A stretch of 64,000 nt of DNA, taken from NCBI GenBank assembly GCA_965204415.1, contig CBDBEL010000001.1, positions 558,001-622,000 of the forward strand, given 5' to 3'. Both the position numbers and the translations under genes were made by a program. Within the stretch, counting starts at the first letter, position 1. The number at the start of each line of letters is the position of its first letter. Source of the DNA: Aldehydirespirator sp965204415. Lineage in GTDB: Bacteria; Actinomycetota; Acidimicrobiia; Acidimicrobiales; Aldehydirespiratoraceae. Positions 18,542 to 30,159 of the stretch are shown here, in pieces. Below the pieces are notes generated by a model that searched no databases, had not been told where the DNA came from, and saw nothing but the letters and a program-made list of their open reading frames with translations.

Positions 18542-19028
18542 CCGGGCGGTAGACCTCGGCCAGCCATTGATCCTCGATCTCGATGGGGCACAGAGCCCAG
18601 CACGCGGACAGGAGCCATTCCAGCACCTCGTTGTGGGCCGCATCCCGCGACGGATGCGCGACGATTCCGTGCTTGGCGTGGTCCTGAACCTTGCGCCAGC
18701 CCGGCGGCAGCGGGGCTCCGGCGTCGCGGAGCCGGTCCAGCGCCTTGGGTCCGGCGCCGTGCTCCACGCCGACAGTGGAGTGCGCCCCCTCTCCGGCCTC
18801 CGGCGGCGGGGTCCAGGTCGCCATGGGAACCGCCGGGCCCCGGCCCGAGAACCAGCTGGCCAGCGCGGACGGCGACGGCAGCCTCTCGATCTGGTCGTCT
18901 CGCAGGCCGGGACCGATGTTGATCCAGCCCAGGCCGTCACCCCGGGCCTCCAGGGTCTGCATGGCCCGCACCACCGCTGACGTGTCAGACGACTCGAAAG
19001 CCACCGTCTCGCTACTGAACAAGCCCAC
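18531..19028 (-). CDS. Conserved-looking hypothetical protein, 165 aa
   Basis: 165 residues with no domain I recognise, no signal peptide and no membrane segment. It is Trp-rich (eight or more) with two Pro/Gly segments, and a central DHAKHGIVAHPSRDAAHNEVLEW stretch that looks like structured, conserved sequence. Codon composition matches neighbouring genes, so it is probably real. Its 3' end overlaps the nucleoside hydrolase stop by 11 bp, tail to tail. It is divergent from metY. Confidence 0.6.
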   Translation of the reverse strand: MGLFSSETVAFESSDTSAVVRAMQTLEARGDGLGWINIGPGLRDDQIERLPSPSALASWFSGRGPAVPMATWTPPPEAGEGAHSTVGVEHGAGPKALDRLRDAGAPLPPGWRKVQDHAKHGIVAHPSRDAAHNEVLEWLLSACWALCPIEIEDQWLAEVYRPASS

Positions 19029-19111
19029 GACTCCGAACCGTACCGCGGCGCATCCCGTCCCCTAGGCCACGAGTGTGCGCGGTGCGCCAGGCCGGGGGGT
19101 GGCGACGAGTC

Positions 19112-19151
19112 AGATGACCGACGAATAGGGCGAAGCCCGTGTCGGTCATCT
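19112..19151 (+). promoter_or_regulatory. Strong hairpin upstream of metY
   Basis: AGATGACCGAC (19112-19122) pairs perfectly with GTCGGTCATCT (19141-19151), an 11-bp stem. The loop carries its own GGGC-GAA-GCCC stem. It lies 46 bp before the metY start and between divergent genes. It does not show the conserved core of any SAM riboswitch class that I know. If metY is leaderless from the TATCGT at 19186, the hairpin would lie upstream of the transcript and act on DNA instead. Confidence 0.45.
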
Positions 19152-19197
19152 CGGCTCGGCGACAGGACCCGCGGGCCGGGATGAGTATCGTCATGGC

Positions 19198-20496
19198 ATG
19201 GAAGACCGGAATTGGGGGTTCCGCACCCGGGCCCTGCACGCGGGCAGCCAGCCCGACCCCACCACGGGAGCCAGGGCGGTGCCCATCTACCAGTCGACGA
19301 GCTTCGTGTTCGAGGACACCGCCGATGCCGCCGACCTCTTCGCCCTCCAGAAGTACGGCACCATCTACACCCGCATCTCCAATCCCACGAACGCGGCCTT
19401 CGAGGAGCGCATGGCCAGCCTCGAGGGGGGCATCGGGGCGGTGGCCGCCGCCAGCGGCCAGGCCGCCGAGTTCCTCACCGTCACTGCGCTGGCCTCCGCC
19501 GGCGACCATGTCGTCGCCGCGGCCGGACTCTACGGCGGCACCTACACGCTCCTCGACGTGACGCTTCGGCGGCTCGGCATCGACACCACGTTCGTCGACG
19601 GAACCGACCCCGACGCCTTCGCGGCGGCCGTGCGTCCCAACACGAAGCTGCTCTACACCGAGATCATCGCCAACCCGTCGGGCGCGGTCGCGGACCTGGT
19701 CGCCCTGGCCGGCGTCGCCCAAGCCCACCGCCTGCCTCTGGCGGTCGACTCGACCTTCGCCACGCCGTACCTGTGCCGCCCCCTGGACCACGGCGCCGAC
19801 ATCGCACTGCACTCGGCCACCAAGTTCCTGGGCGGCCACGGCACCTCCATCGGCGGCGTGATCGTGGAGGCGGGACGCTTCGACTGGGACTCGGGCCGGT
19901 TCCCGCACATGGTCGATCGGATCCCGAGCTACAACGAGCTGCGCTGGTGGGACAACTTCGGCGAGTACGCCTTCTGCACGAAGGTCCGGGCCGAGCAGCT
20001 GCGCGACACCGGCGCCTGCCTGTCGCCGTTCAACGCCTTCCTGCTGCTGCAGGGGATCGAGACGCTGCCGCTGCGCATGGACGCCCACATCGCCAACGCC
20101 CGGGCCGTGGCCGAGTGGCTCGACGCCGACGACCGGGTGGCGTGGGTGCTGTGGGCGGGTCTGCCCGACCATCCGCAGCACGACCTGGCCCGCCGCTACC
20201 TGCCCAAGGGACCGGGCGCCATCTTCACTTTCGGCGTGGTGGGCGGGCGCGCCGCCGGCGCCCGTTTCATCGAGTCGCTGCAGATGGTGTCGCATCTCGC
20301 CAATGTGGGCGACGCCAAGACGCTCGTCATCCATCCGGCCTCCACCACCCATCAGCAGCTCTCCGACGCCGAGCTGGAGGCGGGGGGCGTGTCGCCGGAC
20401 ATGGTGCGCATATCGGTCGGGCTGGAAGACGCCGACGACATCATCTGGGACCTCGACCAGGCCCTGACCGCGGCCACGAAGGACCCCGATGGCTGA
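19198..20496 (+). CDS. metY: O-acetylhomoserine (thiol)-lyase family, PLP-dependent
   Basis: 432 residues, the usual length for MetY. The PLP lysine is Lys209 in SATKFLGGHG, preceded by the VDSTFATPYLCRPLDHGAD block and with YQSTSFVF near the N-terminus. The enzyme makes homocysteine from O-acetylhomoserine and sulfide in the cytoplasm, feeding methionine synthesis. Homologous O-succinylhomoserine sulfhydrylases cannot be fully excluded. TATCGT ends 6 bases before the ATG. Its last codons overlap the following CoA-binding gene by 8 bp. Confidence 0.88.
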   Translation: MEDRNWGFRTRALHAGSQPDPTTGARAVPIYQSTSFVFEDTADAADLFALQKYGTIYTRISNPTNAAFEERMASLEGGIGAVAAASGQAAEFLTVTALASAGDHVVAAAGLYGGTYTLLDVTLRRLGIDTTFVDGTDPDAFAAAVRPNTKLLYTEIIANPSGAVADLVALAGVAQAHRLPLAVDSTFATPYLCRPLDHGADIALHSATKFLGGHGTSIGGVIVEAGRFDWDSGRFPHMVDRIPSYNELRWWDNFGEYAFCTKVRAEQLRDTGACLSPFNAFLLLQGIETLPLRMDAHIANARAVAEWLDADDRVAWVLWAGLPDHPQHDLARRYLPKGPGAIFTFGVVGGRAAGARFIESLQMVSHLANVGDAKTLVIHPASTTHQQLSDAELEAGGVSPDMVRISVGLEDADDIIWDLDQALTAATKDPDG

Positions 20497-20998
20497 GCAT
20501 CCGCCGGTGGAGGGGTGGACGCCGCCGACCGCTCGCGAGCGCCAGCGCATCCTGAACCGGTCCGACACCGTTGCCGTCGTGGGCGCGTCGGCCAACGCGG
20601 CCCGGGCCAGCTACTTCGTCCTCACCTACCTGCTGTCGTCGTCCACCGACTATGAGGTGTACCCGGTGAACCCCCGAGCCGCCGGAAGCGAGATCCTCGG
20701 ACGCCGGGTCTACGCGTCGCTCGCCGACCTGCCCGTCACCCCCGACATCGTCGACGTGTTCCGCCGCCCAGAAGATCTGCCTGCCGTGGCCGACGAGGCC
20801 ATCGCGGTGGACGCTCCGGTCTTCTGGGCGCAGCTCGGTCTCTGGAGCCCCGAGGCCGCCCAGCGCTGCGCCGCGGCCGGCCTCGACGTGGTGATGGACC
20901 GGTGCCTGAAGATCGAGCACGCCCGGTTCCACGGCGGTCTGCACCTGGCCGGCTTCGACACAGGGGTCATATCCTCGCGTCGCGGCTCCCGCGATTGA
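20489..20998 (+). CDS. CoA-binding domain protein (YccU-like)
   Basis: 169 residues, a single Rossmann-type CoA-binding domain: VAVVGASANAARASYFV near residue 28, YPVNPRAAG near 58 and a C-terminal VMDRCLKIEH block. Short proteins of this kind are common but their role is not established. It is translationally coupled to metY through an 8-bp overlap, a pairing also seen in other bacteria, so a link to sulfur amino-acid metabolism is a reasonable guess. Confidence 0.8.
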   Translation: MAEHPPVEGWTPPTARERQRILNRSDTVAVVGASANAARASYFVLTYLLSSSTDYEVYPVNPRAAGSEILGRRVYASLADLPVTPDIVDVFRRPEDLPAVADEAIAVDAPVFWAQLGLWSPEAAQRCAAAGLDVVMDRCLKIEHARFHGGLHLAGFDTGVISSRRGSRD

Positions 20999-21022
20999 CG
21001 GCGACGGCAGGTTCGCTAGGAT
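20995..21022 (+). promoter_or_regulatory. Putative sigma-70-type promoter of the pyrimidine catabolism cluster
   Basis: TTGACG at 20995, a 16-base spacer and TAGGAT at 21017. It starts at the stop codon of the CoA-binding gene and would give a leader of roughly 40 bases before the nitrilase-family ATG, which has its own AGGAGGG ribosome site. Confidence 0.5.
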
Positions 21023-21069
21023 CGTCCTTTCTCATAGGGGTCGGGCGGGAAGCCAAGAGGAGGGCGCAG

Positions 21070-21912
21070 ATGGCACGAACCGTTACTTCCGCCATTGTCC
21101 AGGTCGCGTGGACCGGTGACAAGGAGTCGATGATCGAGCTCCACGAGAAGTACGTGGCCGAGGCGGCCGCCGCCGGCACGCAGGTGATGTGCTTCCAGGA
21201 ACTGTTCTACGGCCCCTACTTCTGCCAGGTCCAGGACACCGAGTTCTACGCCTACGCCGAGGCCATCCCCGACGGGCCCACCACCAAGCGCTTCCAGGAA
21301 CTGGCGGCCAAGCACGAGATGGTGCTGGTCCTGCCCATGTACGAGCGCGAGAAGGCCGGGTTCCTGTACAACACCGCGGCCGTGATCGACGCCGACGGCA
21401 CCTATCTGGGCAAGTACCGCAAGACCCACATACCCCAGGTGAAGGGCTTCTGGGAGAAGTTCTACTTCCGTCCCGGCAACATGGGATACCCGGTGTTCGA
21501 GACGGCCGTCGGCACGGTCGGGGTGTACATCTGCTACGACCGCCACTTCCCCGAGGGCTGGCGTGCGCTGGGCCTGGCCGGCGCCGAGATCGTGTTCAAC
21601 CCGTCGGCCACCAGCCGGGGGCTGTCCGCGTACCTGTGGCAGCTCGAGCAGACCTCCGCCGCGGTGGCCAACATGTACTTCGTGGGGGCCATCAACCGGG
21701 TCGGGATCGAGCCCCTGGGCGACAACGACTTCTACGGCACCTCCTACTTCGCCAACCCCAGAGGCCAGTTCGTGGACGGCACCGCCTCGGACCAGACCGA
21801 GGAGCTGGTGGTGCGCGACCTCGACCTCGACCAGGTCGAGGAGGTCAGATCCCAGTGGGCCTTCTACCGGGACCGCCGGCCCGACCTCTACGGAGACCTG
21901 ACCGCTCCCTGA
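21070..21912 (+). CDS. Beta-ureidopropionase / N-carbamoyl amidohydrolase (nitrilase superfamily)
   Basis: 280 residues from the ATG at 21070, 8 bases after AGGAGGG. The nitrilase triad is complete: Glu44 (QELFYG), Lys118 (YRKTHIPQ) and Cys155 (YICYDRHF). Family members hydrolyse N-carbamoyl-beta-alanine to beta-alanine, CO2 and ammonia, or N-carbamoylputrescine to putrescine; the sequence resembles both. The dihydropyrimidinase gene 51 bp downstream favours the pyrimidine role. Confidence 0.83.
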   Translation: MARTVTSAIVQVAWTGDKESMIELHEKYVAEAAAAGTQVMCFQELFYGPYFCQVQDTEFYAYAEAIPDGPTTKRFQELAAKHEMVLVLPMYEREKAGFLYNTAAVIDADGTYLGKYRKTHIPQVKGFWEKFYFRPGNMGYPVFETAVGTVGVYICYDRHFPEGWRALGLAGAEIVFNPSATSRGLSAYLWQLEQTSAAVANMYFVGAINRVGIEPLGDNDFYGTSYFANPRGQFVDGTASDQTEELVVRDLDLDQVEEVRSQWAFYRDRRPDLYGDLTAP

Positions 21913-21963
21913 CGCCAGCCTCCCCAGTCGCACCCCTGGTGACCCCCGGGAAAGGAGACGAAG

Positions 21964-23373
21964 ATGACAACGCTGATCAAGGGAGGCACCGTCGTCAGCG
22001 CGACCGGCGCGGATCCGGCCGAGGTGCTGATCGACGGCGAGCAGATCACAGCCGTGCTGCGCCCCGGCAGCGACATCGCAGGCGCGGCCGAGCAGGGGGC
22101 CGAGGTCATCGACGCCACCGGCCGGCTGGTCGTTCCCGGAGGCGTGGACGTCCACACCCACATGGAGCTGCCCTTCGGCGGCACGTTCGCCTCGGACACC
22201 TTCGAGACCGGCACCAGGGCCGCGGCCTGGGGCGGGACCACCACCATCGTCGACTTCGCGGTGCAGAAGTACGGCGAGAACGTCCGGGAGTGCCTCGACG
22301 CCTGGATGGCCAAGGCCGAGGGCAACTGCGCCATCGACTACGGCTTCCACATGATCATCGGCGGCGTCGACAACGACTCGCTAAAGGAGATGGACCTGCT
22401 CGTCAACGAGGGCATCACCAGCTTCAAGCTGTTCATGGCGTACCCGGGCGTGTTCCTCGCCGACGACGGCCAGATCCTGCGGGCCATGCAGCAGGCCGCG
22501 GGCAACGGCGGGCTCATCATGATGCACGCCGAGAACGGCCTGGCCATCGACGTTCTCGCCGAGCAGGCCTTCGAGCGGGGCGAGATCAGCCCCGTCACCC
22601 ACGGATACGTGCGCCGCAAGGAGTTGGAGTCGGAGGCCACCCACCGGGCCATCCAGCTGGCCAAGGTGGGCGCGGCCCCGCTCTACATCGTGCACCTGTC
22701 GGCCTCCGAGGCCCTCGAGCAGGTGGCCATCGCCCGCGACGCCGGCATGAACGTGTTCGCCGAGACGTGCCCGCAGTACCTGCACTTCAGCCTGGAGGAG
22801 CACCTCGACCGGCCCGGCTTCGAGGGCGCCGCCTACGTGTGCTCCACCCCGCTGCGGTCCCGGGCCGAGGGCCACCAGGACGACCTGTGGAGGGGCCTGC
22901 GCACCAACGACCTGGCTGTGGTGTCCACCGACCACTGCCCGTTCTGCATGAAGGAGCAGAAGGAGCTCGGCCTCAACGACTTCCGGGCCATCCCCAACGG
23001 CATCGGCGGCGTCGAGCACCGCATGGACATGATCTACCAGGGCGTGGTCGCCGGCGAGATCGGACTGGCCCGCTGGGTCGAGCTGTGCGCCACCACCCCG
23101 GCCCGCATGATGGGCCTGTACCCCCGCAAGGGGATCATCGCACCCGGATCCGACGCCGACATCGTGATCTACGACCCCGACAAGCAGTGGACCGTCAGCG
23201 TCGACAACCACCACATGAACATGGACCACTCCGCCTACGAGGGCTTCCAGGTCACCGGCCACGTCGACACCGTCTTCTCCCGGGGCAAGAAGCTCATCGA
23301 CGACGGCCAGTACCTGGGCCGGGCCGGCGACGGCGTCTACCTCAGGCGCGGTTTGTCCCAGTACCTGCAGTAG
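21964..23373 (+). CDS. hydA: Dihydropyrimidinase (hydantoinase family)
   Basis: 469 residues, the usual length. The first metal site is GGVDVHTHMELPFGG, the carbamylated bridging lysine is Lys155 in SFKLFMAYPG, and later ligands lie in MMHAENG, YIVHLSA and STDHCPF. It opens dihydrouracil or dihydrothymine to the N-carbamoyl-beta-amino acid, the substrate of the enzyme encoded just upstream. A GGAAAGGAG site precedes the ATG. It is the second gene of the catabolic cluster. Some relatives are D-hydantoinases or phenylhydantoinases. Confidence 0.88.
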   Translation: MTTLIKGGTVVSATGADPAEVLIDGEQITAVLRPGSDIAGAAEQGAEVIDATGRLVVPGGVDVHTHMELPFGGTFASDTFETGTRAAAWGGTTTIVDFAVQKYGENVRECLDAWMAKAEGNCAIDYGFHMIIGGVDNDSLKEMDLLVNEGITSFKLFMAYPGVFLADDGQILRAMQQAAGNGGLIMMHAENGLAIDVLAEQAFERGEISPVTHGYVRRKELESEATHRAIQLAKVGAAPLYIVHLSASEALEQVAIARDAGMNVFAETCPQYLHFSLEEHLDRPGFEGAAYVCSTPLRSRAEGHQDDLWRGLRTNDLAVVSTDHCPFCMKEQKELGLNDFRAIPNGIGGVEHRMDMIYQGVVAGEIGLARWVELCATTPARMMGLYPRKGIIAPGSDADIVIYDPDKQWTVSVDNHHMNMDHSAYEGFQVTGHVDTVFSRGKKLIDDGQYLGRAGDGVYLRRGLSQYLQ

Positions 23374-23383
23374 CCAGCGGGCG

Positions 23384-23406
23384 GCGGGGCCGGGCTGAGG
23401 CCCCGC
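23384..23406 (+). terminator. Hairpin between dihydropyrimidinase and mmsA
   Basis: GCGGGGCC and GGCCCCGC form a perfect 8-bp stem with a 7-base loop, 10 bases after the stop. No T-run follows. It may attenuate transcription or protect mRNA between the two genes. Confidence 0.4.
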
Positions 23407-23465
23407 GACACTCACCCCATCCCCCGAACGACAACCCACCCCATCCCAGAATCAGGAGAACTCAA

Positions 23466-24953
<1,488 letters not shown>

Positions 24954-24973
24954 AGGCCGGACGGGCAGCGACC

Positions 24974-25975
24974 ATGGACTTCGGCGTCGTTCTCCAGTCC
25001 GACCCCCCGGCGTGGCGGGTCGTGGAACTGGCCCGGCAGGCCGAGACGCACGGGTTCTCCTACGGGTGGACCTTCGACAGCCATGTCCTGTGGCAGGAGC
25101 CGTACGTGATCTACAGCCAGATGCTGGCGGCCACCAACCGCATGGTCGTCGGGCCCATGGTCACCAATCCCGGCACCCGCAACTGGACGGTCACCGCCTC
25201 GCTGTTCGCCACCCTCAACGACATGTTCGGCAACCGCACCGTGTGCGGCATCGGCCGCGGCGACTCGGCCATGCGAGTGCTGGGCCACACCCCCACCAGC
25301 CTCGCCACCCTGGCCGAGTCCATGAAGGTCATCAAGGGCATGGCCGAGGGCCGCGAAGTCACCTACAACGGCACCCGGCAGCAGTTCCCATGGTCCAGCG
25401 GCAGCCGGCTCGACATCTGGATGGCCGCCTACGGCCCCCGCGCCCTCAAGCTCTGCGGCGAGCAGGCCGACGGCTTCATCCTCCAGCTCGCCGACCCCCA
25501 GATAACCGAGTGGACCATCGCCGCGGTGCGCCAGGCCGCGGCCGGCGCGGGCCGCGACCCCGACGAGCTGTACATGTGCGTGGCCGCGCCCGCCTACGTG
25601 GGCGACGACCTGGCCCACCAGCGCGACCAGGTCCGCTGGTTCGGCGGCATGGTCGGCAACCACGTGGCCGACCTGGTGGATCGCTACGGCGACACCGGCG
25701 CCGGAGTGCCCCAGGCCCTCACCGACTACATCAGAGGACGTGAGGGCTACGACTACGCCGAGCACGGCAAGGCGGGCAACGTTCACACCGACTTCGTGCC
25801 CGACGAGGTGATCGACCGCTTCTGCATCCTCGGAGACGCCGGCAATCACGTCGCCCGGCTCCAGGAGCTGCGCGACCTGGGCGTCGACCAGTTCGCCATC
25901 TACCTGATGCACGACGCCAAGGACGAGACGCTCAACGCATACGGCCAGCGCGTGATCCCGGCCCTCAGGGACTGA
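24974..25975 (+). CDS. Luciferase-like F420-type oxidoreductase
   Basis: 333 residues. Luciferase-like (alpha/beta)8 family, with MDFGVVLQSDPPAWRVVELA at the N-terminus, VVGPMVTNPGTRNWTVTASL and GRGDSAMRVLG in the flavin/F420 region. It resembles the TIGR03842-type group near methylenetetrahydromethanopterin reductase rather than the monooxygenase RutA. The gene starts 20 bp after mmsA and precedes the importer genes, so it belongs to the cluster. A redox step on the imported compound is likely; which one is not known. Confidence 0.78.
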   Translation: MDFGVVLQSDPPAWRVVELARQAETHGFSYGWTFDSHVLWQEPYVIYSQMLAATNRMVVGPMVTNPGTRNWTVTASLFATLNDMFGNRTVCGIGRGDSAMRVLGHTPTSLATLAESMKVIKGMAEGREVTYNGTRQQFPWSSGSRLDIWMAAYGPRALKLCGEQADGFILQLADPQITEWTIAAVRQAAAGAGRDPDELYMCVAAPAYVGDDLAHQRDQVRWFGGMVGNHVADLVDRYGDTGAGVPQALTDYIRGREGYDYAEHGKAGNVHTDFVPDEVIDRFCILGDAGNHVARLQELRDLGVDQFAIYLMHDAKDETLNAYGQRVIPALRD

Positions 25976-25983
25976 CGCCCGTC

Positions 25984-26999
25984 GTGAGTTCCGAGTCTGG
26001 ACCCGTTGTTGAAGCCATGACTGATTCGGCTGCGGTCGCGGACTCTGAGGCTGCCGACGACCCGATGGTCTTCGAGCAGCTCCTCCGCCAGAGAGCCGCC
26101 CGGGAGCAGCGCCGGGAGCGCCTGGTGAGGACCGGCCGGCAGGTCGTCGTGCTGGCGCTGTTCATCTGCCTGCTGGGCCTGCTCTACAGCGCCTACAAGG
26201 TGGTGGGCGGCGGCATCGACGACGCCCAGTCCGGCTGGCCGGTCATCGGATCGATCCTGCCCGAGTCGGACGACCTCAAGATGCCGCCGGTTCTCGACAT
26301 CGTCTCAGGGATCTTCGACGAACCCAGGGGCACCAACGAGGCCTTCTGGTCGATCGTCGGCAAGGAGGCCGCCTTCACGCTGCGGGAGGCAGCGGTCGGG
26401 TTCGCCATCGGCGTGATCGTCGGTTTGGGCATCGCCATCGTGTTGACCACCTCCGGACGCCTGGAGCGGGCCCTGGTCCCCCATGTCATCGCCAGCCAGA
26501 CCATCCCGCTGATCGCCATCGCGCCCATCATCGTCATCTGGGGCCGCAAGAGCTTCGACTTCCTGCCCTTCGAGTGGCAGGACTGGATGTCGGTGTCGAT
26601 CATCGCCACCTACCTGACCTTCTTCCCGGTGACGATCAACGGCCTGCGGGGCTTGCAGTCCCCCCGGCCCGAGAACCTCGAGCTGATGGACTCCTACGCG
26701 GCCCGCTGGGGCCAGACCCTGTGGCGTCTGCGGCTCCCGGCCTCGCTGCCGTACCTGTTCGCCGCGTTCAAGATCGCGGCCACCGCCAGCGTGGTGGGGG
26801 CCATCGTCGGCGAGATCTCCGCCGGCGTGAAGGGCGGTCTCGGCCGGCGGGTGCTGCTGGAGGCCCAGCGCTACACCACCGGGCCCGAGCGCCTGTATGT
26901 GGCCGTGCTCGGCGCGGCCGCGCTCGGAATCTTCGTGTTCGCGGTCATCTCCTCCATCGAGTACGCCCTGGTCGGCCGGAAGGGCCGGGAGACGGTGAC

Positions 27000-27003
<4 letters not shown>
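25984..27003 (+). CDS. ABC transporter permease (NitT/TauT/NMT1-associated type)
   Basis: 339 residues from a GTG at 25984; an ATG at 26017 is an alternative and neither has a clear ribosome site. A charged N-terminus of about 55 residues comes before the first helix. About 40 extracytoplasmic residues then precede the permease core with QTIPLIAIAPIIVIWG and the EAA loop YAARWGQTLWRLRLPASLPY. One of two permeases of an importer whose ATPase gene overlaps it by 4 bp (ATGA). Confidence 0.87.
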
Positions 27004-27797
<794 letters not shown>

Positions 27798-27843
27798 CCG
27801 TGGCCGGCGCCAGACCCGCCACCAACCCGGAGAGGGTTGATCC

Positions 27844-28626
27844 ATGACCGCGGCCAAGACGCTGCTGCGCTCGTGGCTCCCGCCGGTGGTGGCCGCGGTG
27901 GTCATATTCGGTGGCTGGGAAGCGCTGCTCGCCATCATCCAGCCCGACGGTTTCGTGCTCCCGCCGCCCTCGAAGATCGGGGGCGCCGTCGCCCAGAACC
28001 TCGACGCCATCGTGACCGCCACCGGGGTCACCGGCTTCATCATCGTCACCGGACTGATCGCCGGGGTGGCGGTGGGAGCGGCGTTCGCTCTGCTGGTCAC
28101 CGCCTTCCGGGCGGCCAACGAGACGCTCACCCCCCTGGCAGTGGCCGTCAACGCGGTGCCGATCATCGCGCTGGCCCCGATCTTCAACGCCTGGTTCGGG
28201 ATCCTGTCGCCCCGCTCCAACCAGGCCGTGGTCGTCGTGCTGGTGTTCTTCCCGGTCTTCATCAACACGGCCCGAGGCCTCACCCAGGTGGAGCCCAGCC
28301 AGATCGAGCTCATGGAGTCGTACGGGGCCCGCAAGTGGCGGATCATGCGCGAGGTGCGCATACCCAACGCCATGCCGTTCTTCTTCACCGCGCTGAAGCT
28401 GGCGACTTCGCTGGCGGTGATCGCAGCCATCGTGGCCGAGTACTTCGGCGGTCGCCAGGACGCCCTCGGCAACCTCATCACCAACTCGGCCGGACTCACC
28501 CGCTACGACGACGCCTGGGCCGCGGTCCTGGCCGGTTCGCTGGTAGGCATCGGCCTCTACGCGCTCGCGGTCGTGATCGAGCGCCTCGTCATGCCCTGGT
28601 ACTTCGTGGCCAGGAGGCCGACGTGA
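27844..28626 (+). CDS. ABC transporter permease, second subunit
   Basis: 260 residues, six predicted helices. The core contains VNAVPIIALAPIFNAWFG and the EAA loop SYGARKWRIMREVRIPNAMP, similar in plan to the first permease but not close in sequence. This would make the importer a heterodimer. A GGAGAGGG site precedes the ATG. The upstream ATPase ends 46 bp before, and the binding-protein gene starts 48 bp after. Confidence 0.88.
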   Translation: MTAAKTLLRSWLPPVVAAVVIFGGWEALLAIIQPDGFVLPPPSKIGGAVAQNLDAIVTATGVTGFIIVTGLIAGVAVGAAFALLVTAFRAANETLTPLAVAVNAVPIIALAPIFNAWFGILSPRSNQAVVVVLVFFPVFINTARGLTQVEPSQIELMESYGARKWRIMREVRIPNAMPFFFTALKLATSLAVIAAIVAEYFGGRQDALGNLITNSAGLTRYDDAWAAVLAGSLVGIGLYALAVVIERLVMPWYFVARRPT

Positions 28627-28674
28627 TGACTTTGGACGGATCTCGTTAGAGAAAGCCCCCCAGGGAGGGAAACC

Positions 28675-30132
28675 ATGAAAGCAAGAAACACATTGATGCG
28701 TCTGTTGGTGCCGCTCCTGGCCCTCGGTCTGATCGCCGCAGCTTGCGGCGACGACGAGGAGCCGGTTGTTGTCGACACCAGCGCGGCCGACGCCGCCGCC
28801 GCCCAAGCCGAAGCCGACGCGGCCGCGGCTCAGGCGGAGGCCGACGCGGCCGCCGACCGGGCAGCCGCAGCCGAAGCCGCAGCCGCCGAGGCGCAGGCCG
28901 CCCTCGAGGATGCCATGGCCGAGGCCGAGGGCGCAGTCGACCCCGACGTCGTCGCGGCGCTCGAGGCGGAACTCGAGGCCGCCTCGGCCGCAGCTGACGC
29001 AGCCGCGGCAGAGGCCGAGGCAGCCGCAGCCGCTCAGGCCGAAGCCGAGGCAGCCGCAGCCGCGGCAGAGGCCGAAGCCGAGGCGGCCATGGCGGAGCCC
29101 GAGCCGGAGCCCGAAGCGATGACTGACGTCACCCTGCAGCTGCAGTGGTTCACCCAGTCGCAGTTCGCGGGCTACTACGCGGCCGTTGCCACCGGCATCT
29201 ACGAGGACTACGGACTGAACGTCGAGATCCTCGAGGGCGGCGTGGAGATCGTGCCCGCCTCGGTGCTCGACTCCGGTGCGGCCGACTTCGCGGTGTCGTG
29301 GGTGCCTCGTGGCCTGGTGCCGCGAGAGGAGGGCGCCAACATCACCAACATCGCCCAGGTGTTCCAGCGCAGCGCCACCCTGCAGGTGTCGTTCGCCGAC
29401 TCCGGCATCTCCACGGTCGCCGACCTGGAGGGCCGCACCGTCGGCAACTGGGGCTTCGGCAACGAGTTCGAACTCCTGGCCGGTCTTCGCAGGAACGGTC
29501 TCGACCCGAACTCCGACGTTCAACTGGTGCAGCAGAACTTCGACATGCTGGCCCTGATCAGCGGTGAGATCGACGCGGCGCAGGCCATGATCTACAACGA
29601 GTACGCACAGGTGCTCGAGACGGTCAACCCCGACACCGGCGAGCTCTACCAGCCCGAGGACCTGAACATCATCAACTGGAACGACGTGGGCACGGCCATG
29701 CTCCAGGACGCCCTGTGGGCCGACGCCGACCGCCTCGACGACGACCCCGCGTACCACGAGACCGCGGTCAAGTTCGTGGAGGCGTCGCTGATGGGCTGGA
29801 TCTTCTGTCGCGACAATCCCGAGGAGTGCGTGGACATCGTGCTCGACAACGCGCCCACTCTCGGCCGGTCGCACCAGACGTGGCAGCTCAACGAGATCAA
29901 CGCGCTGATCTGGCCGTCGCCTCTGGGCGTGGGCGTCATGGACCCCGACCTGTGGGCCCAGACCGCCGACGTGGCCACCAGCGAGGGGATCCTGGCCTCG
30001 CCTCCCGACGAGGACGCCTACCGTCCCGAGATCGCCTGGGAGGCGGTCACCAACCTGCGCAACGCCGGTGTCGACGTGATCGGCAACAACTGGCAGCGCG
30101 TACCCGTCACGTTGCTCCCCGGCGGCGAGTAG
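28675..30132 (+). CDS. NMT1/THI5-like ABC transporter substrate-binding lipoprotein with Ala/Glu-rich stalk
   Basis: 485 residues. The signal peptide ends in the lipobox LIAAACGDDE. Residues about 35-145 are almost pure Ala/Glu/Asp repeats (AAAQAEADAAAAQAEAD type), predicted to be one long helix or coiled coil. The binding domain starts at VTLQLQWFTQSQFAGYYAA, the hallmark of the NMT1/THI5-like family that binds pyrimidine or thiamine precursors, riboflavin or related ring compounds. It follows a GGGAGGG ribosome site. With the catabolic genes upstream, a pyrimidine-like ligand is likely but unproven. Confidence 0.88.
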   Translation: MKARNTLMRLLVPLLALGLIAAACGDDEEPVVVDTSAADAAAAQAEADAAAAQAEADAAADRAAAAEAAAAEAQAALEDAMAEAEGAVDPDVVAALEAELEAASAAADAAAAEAEAAAAAQAEAEAAAAAAEAEAEAAMAEPEPEPEAMTDVTLQLQWFTQSQFAGYYAAVATGIYEDYGLNVEILEGGVEIVPASVLDSGAADFAVSWVPRGLVPREEGANITNIAQVFQRSATLQVSFADSGISTVADLEGRTVGNWGFGNEFELLAGLRRNGLDPNSDVQLVQQNFDMLALISGEIDAAQAMIYNEYAQVLETVNPDTGELYQPEDLNIINWNDVGTAMLQDALWADADRLDDDPAYHETAVKFVEASLMGWIFCRDNPEECVDIVLDNAPTLGRSHQTWQLNEINALIWPSPLGVGVMDPDLWAQTADVATSEGILASPPDEDAYRPEIAWEAVTNLRNAGVDVIGNNWQRVPVTLLPGGE

Positions 30133-30159
30133 CCACTAGCTAGACACACATCCGGTTTC

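Noticed and set aside
21189..23465. Open frame extending upstream of mmsA for more than 2 kb
   Set aside because: It is out of phase with the nitrilase and dihydropyrimidinase genes and has no homology; the real start is the GTG at 23466 with a ribosome site.
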